Shown here: positions 12,001-24,000 of the stretch, piece after piece
Position numbering within the stretch: position 1 is the stretch's first letter
Layout: each line of letters starts with the position of its first letter
From: Centropus unirufus
Taxonomy: Eukaryota; Chordata; Aves; Cuculiformes; Centropidae
Reading direction: 5' to 3'
Length of the DNA stretch: 64,000 nucleotides
Assembly (NCBI GenBank): GCA_013397695.1
Contig: VYZI01000012.1
Span: 3,397,549 to 3,461,548 of the forward strand
Notes under the pieces: model-generated
Seen by the model: only the letters and a program-made list of their open reading frames with translations
Databases searched by the model: none
What the model was told of the DNA's origin: nothing
Program-made: the position numbers and the translations under genes

Positions 12001-15000
12001 GGCTGATAATTTTTCAGTAATGATATATTACTGAAGTTCATACAAATAACTGTGCCTATTTGTCTTTTAATCTGGAATACAAGTTTACTTCAATCATTTC
12101 TCCCTCCCAATCAGAAGATAAAACCATTTCAAAACTAAGATTAAGGGAAAGACTGCATTAAAGTTTTCCCCTGAACTTTTACATCAACAGAACAGCTCTA
12201 AAAAACTATTATGAGTTGCAGTCACATGCAGCAGAATTCTACTTCTTCCAACACTGGAAACATTCTACGCCTAAGGAAATCTTCTGATACAAGGACACGT
12301 AGTACACTCTATCATCACAATATTGCCTATGCATTTATACAAGTTAACCTACTCATTCCAGATCTTACGGGGCCCATGCCAGGCGCTCCCATTCCTCCTG
12401 CAAAAACACCAATCATTGCACCACCTAAACAGAAAAAAGCGACCACCAGTTAGTGAGAACAACAAAGCACACTGTGGAAGTGCATTGATCTCAATGTTAC
12501 CCAGCAATTCCTTTCTACAGAACTCTTTAGCCTATGCCTTTACTAATTAGGAACATCTACAAAATAACATTAGTTCCTCCTTCTCTACTACAGGATTTAA
12601 GATATTCTAATTTTTTTTCCAGCCTTTTTTGTCCTCTGACAGTTTGCCAGCAGCACACACATCTTAAAAGTTAAAGGAGCTGTCACCTACATTGGGAAGA
12701 ACAGCCTCAAAACTGAAGGATTGAGTCTTATTTGACCTTCATAGTACTAAAATAACCCTGTTTCTCCCATTTAAGAAACCAATGCAAAAGCTAGGAGCAG
12801 CTCTCCCAATGTCTTTCTTGATTGCATATGAAGAGTGAATTGACAGAACTCAAAGGGAAACGGAGAAAAAGAGAAACGATACTTCATAAACACTATTTGG
12901 CGGAACCAATGATTCTCCAGAATGGTATCAGAGACTCATTCTAGAGCGGAGTAATAACAATTTTCACTTAAGTTTCAATATTCAGGGAAGTAACCAGAGG
13001 GAGTTTCTAGAATTGTAAAAGCTCAAAAGAACTACATTTCTACTACTGCAGAACAGAGTAGAACAGTGAACTGCACTTTTCTTGCTTGATTTTCATATCT
13101 AAAAGAAACAGTTCCATTTTTACTTAGGGTAAAATAGATCAATAACAGCTGTCTTTAGGCTAGGCATCATTGTTCTAATATCTACAAAAGGTCATTGCTG
13201 AGTCTTCCACTAGATTTGTTTCACAGTTCAAAACTGAGAATGGTGGGAAATATTTGTCTCCTCTTGGACAACACACTAGCAGAGACATACCAATGCCTCA
13301 AAATATATTGATTAGCTTGTTTAAAAAAAAACAAACAAACCACTACTGATATGCAGCAGCAGCAGGATTACTCCCAGTTCTTCAACCAACAGTCTGTATA
13401 TGAGGAAGATCTCGATACTTATTCATTAGGCCTGAGAAGGTCTTGCAATGAAGCACCAAGACAAAATGCCTGGTTTTTGCCCTTAAAAAGAACTGTGAAG
13501 AAAAACAAAATCCTCACATTTTCAAAGCTAGAAAAACGTAGTTGTTTGTGAGTGGATTCCAGTCACACCCACTCTCTTTCATGGGGAAAAGAAAAGTCTC
13601 CCCAACAATCCAAGATGCACTTAGAAATATCTGACAAAAAAACAAAAAAAAAAAACAAACCAAAACACCAACCTGAAAGCTCAAATAATCCTAATAAGCA
13701 AAGTTACAGTTCTTTCTCACCCAAGAGACATCCTTTATCTGGTTTTTTCCCCCCACTGGCTTTTCACCAATAAAACATTGTGCTTAGAGATGCTCTATGA
13801 CACAACCTTTGATAACATAAAACTGGGAGGAGTGGCTGATATCCCAGAAGGGTACTTTTACAAACAATGAGAACATCTCATCTCGACCACCAAGACTGCT
13901 GACGGGTTACAAGTTGAAGCTTGCTGGATCTACTGAATAAATGACTCCAAACACCAGTTTCTCACAGTGGCATTTCAAAACCAGTGTTACCAGAAGGCAC
14001 TCAAGCCTACTGCTTGCATGAGCATTTATAACTCAAGGTGGCTTTGGCTTTTCACTCAGGAAATAAGATATTAACGCTATGTGGCAAGTAGACAGAGTGA
14101 AAGCACACACTTGATTTCCAAGTCATTAATTCCAAGACATTAAGACTAACTCAATTGACAAGCTTATTACACTTTTACAGCTTCTACACAATTACCAGTA
14201 CCCGAAGAGAAGCACAAGGGAGTTGCCCTTTGTCATGACTTGCCCAAATTAAAAATAAAAAGAAAAATTCAACTTTTAGACCACATGATCCTCATGCTCT
14301 TTTTCTCAGCGGAGAATTAAGGGAGAGGAGAAGGGACTAAAACTGGGAGGAGAGGGAAGGAAATCTATCCCCTATATTTATCCAGGTAACAGCATAGTAA
14401 CAAAGCAGAAGCACTTCCAGACCTCTTAAAACAGAAAAACCTCATACTTGAGGTAAAAGTAACAAAATTAGCTCTGTCAACAAGACGCCATCTACAAGCA
14501 AACCAAATCTGGCTCAGTTACACAAAAGGCAAATCCCATTGTGAGCTGCTTGAACTCAGAAAGCAGGAAGAAAACCAAAGGCACCAAAATTCACCATTTC
14601 TATCCAATGCCACCTGATTTGCAGTAAAAGCAATTTTCCAGCATGCATCTGCAAAAGTCCCCGAAAGTTACAAAGGTGGTATACAGGCAGCCTCAAGTGT
14701 ACCAGAAGCATACACTTCAATACCCAAAAGACTTAATACCTCCTGAAGTTAAAAGCATAAAGCTAAGTGCTTTCCTCAAATTATTCTTTTATTTATATTT
14801 CACCAACGGAAAAAAGCTCACACTTTAGCCTCCCGCCTAAGTAATGGCTATAATAAACATCAGATTACATCGTTGTAACAAGGACTGGGGAAAGGGGGCA
14901 GAGGAAAATGACAAATGAAGCCAGGTCTCCTCTTCTAGTAAAACTCTTCCAATTTGCCACAGGAAATTTAAGTTACCATACCCATCCTTCCAAAGGAATC

Positions 15001-18000
15001 TCCAAAACCACGGTTCAATGGCATGTCACCACGACCAAAATCTCTGTCCATGTTTCCTCCCATTCCACCACGGAACATTTCTGCAGAAAACAAAGAAGAA
15101 AAAATGAAATATTATGTCACATGTATCTAAATCAATGTTCATACAATGCTTGTTTCACAGTCCCTTGTTTAAAAAGCAGGTTTAATGCACAAGTCAGAGG
15201 CACCTCTTAAGTAACTCCCACACTCACTCCTACACCACCAACTGTATTTCCTTCGAACTCATCTACAATAATGATCCATAAAAAGAGCTTTTAATATATA
15301 AATATTAGCAAACTAATAAACATATGGCAACAGTATTCACCTACCTCCCATTCGGTTGACTCCAAATCCTCCCATACTAGGCATTCCTTCCATTCCACGA
15401 AATCCAGAAAGTCCTGTAAAATAAGGAAGTGTTTTCTACACAATATTAATAAAACACTGAAGGCAAACAACTTCACTGCACGTACCGCCTCCCATTCTAT
15501 TCATTCCACCAAATCCTGGACCATCTATTCCAATACCTTTAAATAAAAAAGAAACACCATTTAGAAAACAGACAAGAACCTAATGGATTTTAAAAAATGC
15601 AGAGATACTTCACATCTAAACAGCACTCTATCCAAGGCTTGCTTTGTCAAGAGTACATCATTCCTTCAAACACAGGAATGACTATTTTAAACTTAAAGCT
15701 CTGCAAAACTTAAAGAAATGAAAAACGCCTATTTACCTCCTGGACCCATGCTCCCCATTCCGCCACCCATGCTCAGCTGCGTCGCACTGATGGGCTGTCC
15801 ACCCGGTCCAAGTCCCATACCAATGCCACCAAGACCACCTTGAAAACAAAAATAAGTATTACCAGAAGAAAGACTTTCTTCTGTATCAGAGACCACAGCA
15901 AGCAGAAGTACTACTAAGCTGTTCCAAGACTCACTATCAGCATATATTAACTGCAAGGAGTAGAAAAATAGAGCATGCACTCACGAGGCAATTGTGAACT
16001 TTTGCTGTCTGCCACACGGAAATCTTCATGAGGAACTGATTTGTCATCCTGGCAAAAAACAAGAATGTTATGCTTTAACCCTTTCAATATTTTGGCAGAG
16101 ACACGTGAGGTAGAAGGACATAAGCAACTTACCATTTTAACATGCATGGGTCTATCAAACAGAAATTGTCCATTGAACATGGCTGAAGAAATGCAAGTCA
16201 AGGAATTTAACTGCAGAAGACAATTTAACTATTGCAGAATAATCACTGCAATAAGTTACATTATTCTGGTACCATTTTTAGGAGTCTTATCTTTCCTTAC
16301 CTAATCCTTAGAATGCTAATTGAAAGGCCAGAATCACAGAATCATAGAGCCACTAGGTTGGAAAACTGGAGAAGACCTCAGAGATAGAGTCCAACTGTAC
16401 CTACATAAATTGTAAGGTATGTAAAAGTTAGTCCAACACATCATATTCCCACATATTTTAATCTTGTTCAACATTGCCAGGAACATCTTTTTTAGACTGT
16501 AGCAGTAAATTCAGTCACTACTATTAAAAATGTAATCTGCACAGTATTACACTCTGGTCCCTATAACTCTATCTACTAAGCAAGTAAGCACCAATGCGCT
16601 AAACTACATTACCATAAGCCATTAAAGATTAATTCATACTTGATCAATTCTTTTTCAAAACCAAGGATACATATAGCTTGAACAGCTTCAATTGCTTGTT
16701 CAAAGGTGACTGTTCCCATTCCTCGACTCTTGCCATCTTTATCTTCTTTGATGTCTGCACGCTTTACATTTCCAGCAATGCTGAATACCTCCTTCAGTTT
16801 CTTCCAGCCAACTTTGAAGTCAAGCTTACACACAGAAATAGATTAGTGATTTCAGCACACATTTTTGTTCTGTCGTTATGCTTGGGAAAAACTTTCTGCA
16901 TTGTTCTAACTCTTCAGAATGCTTGATGCATGTAGATAGGCAGAATTTTGTAATACAGACACACTGCAACCAAGTCCGAAAATGTCAACTAAAAGTAACA
17001 ATTTATACTACACACAAGTATTTCACTTTAACCTACTACCATTGAGAAATGGATGGCTTCCTGTCAGGAGCAGCTGCACTCCCACAAGTCCCCTTGAAGA
17101 CACAGCAGTCTTTTACACAAATAAAGAACAAACTTCCAACAAATACAACAGTTTAAGTGAGTCTGAAGTAACCAGTAAGGCAAGCTGAAGTGTGTATTGA
17201 ATAAAACAAAAAGTAATTGTGGACTGATGGTGAAGACATATAAAAAGGTATTTTCCAATGAACAGACGGCCATGCAATACTTAAACTGCATGTCAGCCTC
17301 AAGAGTTTAACATGCCTTTCCCGTCCAAAATCTGAGGACATATCCAGCATTTTTTAGTTGAATCTAATAATTACAAACTAATCTCCTGTTTCCTCTTCAT
17401 ATTAAAACTGAACAACACAGGAATGGGAAATGTTTTACAAAGATCAAATATTACAGTTGTAAAATACGGTTTAAAACTTACATTAGCAACAAAGATAGTG
17501 GACCCAAGTCTGCCTGCCTGCAAGTTACTGATAACCTCAGGAGGAATGTTTGGATTATTGACAATAGAAGGTGGTAAATTCATCATTCCAGGTGCCACAT
17601 CAGGTCCATGTCCTGCTGGAAACTGTCCTCCTCCACGCTGTAATGCTCTACGAGCATGTTCACCTTCAGGATCCTGAAAAGTGGGCAAAAATAACACTGA
17701 CTCATTCATCAACAAGAGGACTCGCAACAAACAAAACGGTACTACTTGAAATCCTACATAAATCGATCAAAATTAGCAACTAATAGCCTTATCCATGTCA
17801 GAGGGATCAAGAAGCGAATTATTATGGAGACCTAATTCCCTCACCTCTAGGGGTGGGTCCTTTCAGGTGAGGGTTGAGACATATTGGCAAAGCACTAGTT
17901 GAGGAAGCGTGCACTGCCACTTCACATGCTGTACCTAGCCTATGGACAAGTAGAAAAGATTTCAATCTAAAGGACTGTCAAGTCTAGCACCTTCTTCCAA

Positions 18001-21000
18001 GAACTGAATTAATTAAATTAAGTTTCTCTCTATTTATTACTACCACTACTAAAGTTGTAACAGGACAAAGAGGGTTGCATCAGACACTCACGTACTGCAA
18101 CGCTACAATAGAAACATTGACATTAATTTCACTTTCCAGTCAGCGTAAGCTCTCTACCTCCAGCCCCATTTTTGCAGATATGTCTTAGTCTGATACTCCA
18201 CTCGTTCTGCACCACGTTTTGAAACAGTAAGTGAAGTAAATACAGAATCATTTAAGTTGGAAAAGCTCTGATGGCACTAAGCTGTTAAGTTGAAGTTATT
18301 TTAAAGAAAAATATTATTAGATTATTTTGACTTTAGGACACACTTTTTGTCAGTTCCCTTGGCATGGTAACAAGACCTTCTGTAATCCAACAAGAACCTC
18401 AGCAGATTAAGTAATTGTCGTAAACAAATTAAACTACAAATTACACAACAAAGATGCTCAAAACACAGTACTGTCATCTCAGCGGTTACAGCATCTTCAC
18501 TATTTCAAATTAAAAACAGCAGGAGTAACCATACCTCTTTAATATTCAGGGGTCTTCCACTAAGATCATATTTGTTCATAGTTTCTAGTGCTTTCTTAAC
18601 AAACTCTTCGTCTTTGAATTCAACCACACTTAAAGAAAAAAATTAGAGTATTAAAATACAGTTTAAAATACCAAACATTAACAGAACATTTTGATAGTAA
18701 TGTGTTTCTACACATAGAAAAAGAAACTTACCCACAACCCTATATCCATGATGATTTGCCATCATATGTAAAGAGAAAAAAAAAGTCAGTTAGCAAATAT
18801 CATAGTGCATTTGTGATTCCAGTTAAAGATCCCAGTTCACTGTTAAATAACTATTTGTTATTTTCATCTTCAAAATCCATTATACATGCTCTTAATGGGT
18901 AGCCAATCTGAATTTATCCTACTTTCTCAACATACATACCTTTCAAATGCAAGAGAATATATTATCTTTTATGCTCTTTGAGCCAAACCAGAATTAAAAA
19001 AATGCCACACAGATCCATGTATAGGACAACTGGGGAGAGGAGGTGGAGGTAAGAGGATGGAAAGAAAAAAACCAAAAACATAACCAAAAGCAAATCAATC
19101 AAGACACTAATTGTGTCATTAAAAGCTGCCCACTGACTACAAAATTCCTATCTACCTACATCAAGCATACCAGTACAATGAACAAGGAGCCTGCATACCT
19201 CTTCAGTATTACTAGCGTAATTGACAAATTACTTTGTAAGAAAATAACCTTATTGACTGCAGCAGAATCCTTCTAATAAAGCAAAGAGTTGAGGAGTGCT
19301 TTAAGTAAAGCAAAGCTGACAGTGTGCTTTGGTTTTTACAAGCATTAAAGAAAGTAATTTACAACAATTGATACAACCTCAGATAAGACTCAAACCTGCA
19401 TTTCTCATGTTCTCACTGCAGGTTCAGAGCTACTATAGGCCAAACTTATAACTATTTCTAAGACGACAAAGGAGCTTTAACAATCTTCTCTTAGTGCCTC
19501 ATTGCTGGCACTCTGTAGGCTACCAACCATCTCCATCCATTTAGTTTTAAGAGAGCAAATACATGAATCCAGTGTTTAGAGAACCAACCATATAAAGCTG
19601 TCAAATCAAGCAATTCAAACAGTGTATTATTAGCTAACATTTTATACTCATTGGCCTCAAGAAGAGAGTAGTACACTAACAAAATTGAAATAAAATCAGT
19701 GGTTTACTCAATGTCCTTGATATGAAACAGATTTATACCAAAACAAAGATGTTGGCAAAAAAAGAATTAAATAAATGCCATTTGTTAACATTTACAAAAG
19801 TATTTTGTCCTTTACAGCCAGCTAGTTTGAGTTGCATGGAAGTGTCAAACTACTTCTAAGAGAATCCTCAAAGCTATCTTAATGAAAGTCAGTGTAAAAA
19901 TGAAACTTACTTTCCAATAACTGGTACAGTTGTTATACAAAAATAAAACTGCTGAGGAACTTTTAAACCTCTAGCAGATTGTTGCCCACGGCACTTACCC
20001 TTGATTTTCCTTCAGCATCCTTAAACAGCTCCACGTATGTAACCTCACCAACTACATAAGACATACAAAGGGAAAATACCAAGAGACAATGCATTTAAAC
20101 ACCAGTATCTTTCTTTACTGTGCCCCTGTGCACAACTCTACAAAGAAGCACCTATTATTCACCAACAATCAAAACCAGACCAACATACCTCCTGTCAATG
20201 GCTATAGAATTTAGCTAATTTTCAGAAATATGCAGCAGCCACATTCACAAAAGCTAAGAACAAACAACTATATTTAACCTAATTCATACTACAGATCATA
20301 TTTTGGCCAGTATGATATAGTTGGTGAACAAATTCAGATATACACAGTCCCTTAACCTAACGAATAAAACGTCAGCGTTCACTGGAAAGTGTAACATTTA
20401 TCATCCTACTCACAACACCTGTTTTAAGGTGACTTTCTACCTGAATGTCTTCAATCATAAGTTTGCCTTCAATAATAACCAAATTTACACATCAAATATT
20501 TCACAGCAAGCCACTCACTTTCTAAAGTAGGAAGTTTCAATAAATAAACCAATCAAATAGTCACGTCACCTTACAACAGATAAACCAGCAGTTACAAAAG
20601 GGGGGGTGGTATTTTCACAGCCTAAAAGCCAAGTGTGCTTTGCATTACTTTTGAAGAATCAATTTTTTCAAGGAAAACACAGACCAACTTTTTAAAGAAT
20701 TCAAATATTAGCATTCTTTTACCCCAAAATTAAAATGTTTGGGGTAGTAAGATTACTCTATCAGAACTGCAACAATAGTAACAAGCTTTTAATACAAATC
20801 TCCAGACAAACATGGAGTGTCATGGCAGTAGTGACAATGCAGACAAAGTTAATTCCACAGCCAAATTCCACCAAAGAAATACAAAACAGCTTATGAAAGA
20901 CATCCTTTATTATTCATGTTAACACACTAAATGTGTTGCTTAAATACAATAGCCCTTAAAAAAATCTACTAAAACTACAACTAGACAAACGCAATCTCTT

Positions 21001-24000
21001 TAAGAAGTCATGAGGTCATGCATGTACTCTCTACTGTCACACCAGAATGGCAGAAGATTGTTAAGCACTTCATTTACCCATCCTACTCTGCAATGCAATT
21101 GTCTCAGATGAAAGAAGGGAAGGGAGATAGATGTACCAAGTAAAGGCCAAAAAGAAAAAAGTTGTCAAATCAAATCTGTGTGGCTCGAAGGACATACACA
21201 TTGTATTGAAGTTCTACCCCTCTCTCATGAAGTGTATTATAAGGAATAAGTTACCTTTCTCTCTCATAAGATCTTTAATAGCTTGCCATTTCATGTCATA
21301 TGGGATGTTGCTAATAAAAACTCTATTACGACTAATAGCCTTCTTCTCTCCAGTGCCTGCATTCTTGTCCTTTGAATAGGGGTGGAATCTATTTTTGTTT
21401 CCAAGAGAAGGGATTGCCTTCGGTTTCGCAGCATGCTTCTCTTTCACAGGTGCTTTCTCTTCTTTAGGTGTCTCATCATTATCCCTACGTTAACAAAAAA
21501 AAACACAACAAAAAATATCACTCCTGTGTTGTATCATTAAATTATCATAGCTCCTATTCATATATCTGTATACCCTCTACACGTTTAGAACTGTCAGGAT
21601 GTCAAATATTGCTTTTCAATTCACGAAAAATAAATTTGTTTCCAGTTTAATTCCAAAATACATTATCTAGAACAAAAAATATTATACTAGATTTACTTAC
21701 TACCGTAGAAAGCACCTCTTACTACTTCAGTTACATTCGAATTCCAACATTTCTGTTAAGACTCAGCAAGACGGTACTACGAAACTACTAAAAATATCAA
21801 AATACAACTCAGCTGAAAACTATTCTACACCCTCCCATGCTTTCGTGCTTCGATAGTTTTCACAACAGAGTGGGCCAACTTACACAATATTCACCAGAGA
21901 GGTGAAAGCTGAAACTATCCAACTTATTGAACAGTTTAGTATACTTCATTCAATGTAATAATACTAATATATAAAAATCAACTCTAGCACGTTGGAAATA
22001 AAATTATATTTTCTTTACCATATAATTTTTATTCATAATTTGATTCATAGAATCATAGAACGGTTTGGGTTGGAGGGGACCTTAAAGATCATCCAGTTCC
22101 AACCCTCCTGCCATAGGCAGGGACACCTCCCACTAGCTGAGGCTGCTAAAGGCCCCCATCCAACCTGGCCTTGAACACTTCCAGGAAGGGGGCATCCACA
22201 ACTTCCCTGGGCAACTTGTGCCAGTGCCTCACCACCCTCAATTCAATTCTATTACTAAAAAAAAAAAAAAAATAAAAAATAAAAAAAAAAAGCTCCTTCA
22301 TTTTCATTGCTTAACACTAATTAAATTTGAAAATTTGCTAAATGCATAGCAAATAGGCATATTAAGGCATGCTCTGCATCTAGACTAAGTCCCCAGGTAT
22401 TATCCCCTAGAAACAACAACAAAATTGACTCTGGCCTTCAGTCTTTTGAAAATTTAGCAACTGCAGCCACTTTTAAAATCTTCTCACTGTTAAATGAAAA
22501 TGCCAGAAAATTTGCTTCCTCTTTTACAGGCCAAATGTCAACTTTGCTAAAGCAATACCCTTTGAACAGGATTAAATTAAATAGCCAATGCTCTAGCCCT
22601 CTTGAAAGTCTTACCATTATGAGGTGATATTGCACGCCAATAGGCGATCAAGGTGCCCAAATTGTTACTTCAGAAAACACACTACACAAAGAATCCATCA
22701 ATAAAGCCACACAAACGTGATCCACTAAACAGATGCTACTTAGAGACCTATAGCAACCGTTAATTCAAATCTCACCACAGTAATAAAAACTTAAAAAATA
22801 CTACTACGCAAACACATATTTTATAAAGCCAGCACCAGCCACTTGAGTGAGAATATAACTACAAGGAAATGTCCCACAGGACTGTCAAGTGACTGGCTGT
22901 GAACCCTCCTTCTTAAATTACATCACTACCTTCGTAGTTTTTTCCCCCCATTTCAGAGGGCTTAGTTTTTACCTCCTTTTCCACTTTGTAAGGTTTCTGA
23001 TGTCAAATTAGTCAAAACAGGTACTTCATTTTTACCCCCACAATGTATAGCAAGATTACCAAGTTTTATTACTGGAACTTAATAAATAAATATCAAGAGA
23101 GATGAAAACACAAACAAAACAGCAAGTGGCAGTCTTGGACTCAAAAGCACATACAAGTAGCCTGTCATTAAGCTAAATGTATTGACTGGTCAAGCTTGGG
23201 CACTTTTCAGGGAGAATAAATTCAAATTCATGAGAGAAATGTGGATGTCTTCTTCCCAAATTTTGAAAAATTCCTATGATAAGAGCTTCATAGTCATCTT
23301 GTTTACAAGTGGATTAAAAGAGAATCAGCAACTGAGAAATACATGGACACTCCTCTGGACTACACATTTGGAAAATTTAGAACATTCAAAATCAACAACA
23401 CATTATCTGGCTCAAGCATCCTCCAGCTTCCCTCTGCACTATCCCTCCTCCACACCACCCCGACTGTCGCGGCAATGTAATTCTTGTGTGGCTGTGTAAT
23501 GAAGTAAAATAAGGATAACAATTCAGGGAACTGGAAGGAGCCAGAGGGAGAGGACAGAGCAAAGTGTTAAGTTTTCCAGCCATAGAATCATGGAATGGTT
23601 TCGGTTAGAAGGGATCTTTAAAGGTCAGCTAGTCCGACCCCCCTGCAGTGAGCAGGAACGTCTTCAGCTCAGTCAGGTTGTTCAGAGCCCCATCCAACCT
23701 GCCTTTGAGTGTTTCCAGGGATGGATCAGCTCATTGCAATCCAGTCCCATCTGCAAATGTAAAACCCCTGCCCAATGAGATCCCCCTAGTAAAATCCTAG
23801 CTCTTCCAAACGTTTCAGTACTACGACTATGAAATCTCTCTAGCATTTTAATCTCTTGCCTGTTTAAAGGATTATGGGACAGACCCCAGGTGCTCAATGT
23901 AGTAAGCAGGAAGGGTCAATTCTCCAAACACAGCATCTGCAGGTTCTAGAAGACCTGGCTGTAAAAACCAGCAGAGAGCACAGAGGAGACGAGTCTGGCA

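Noticed and set aside
12361..12424. 56-nt version of MYEF2 exon 14 ending at the gtaagatc donor
   Set aside because: It leaves exon 15 out of frame with an early stop and loses the MGPV-SGxS homology; the 72-nt version fixes both.
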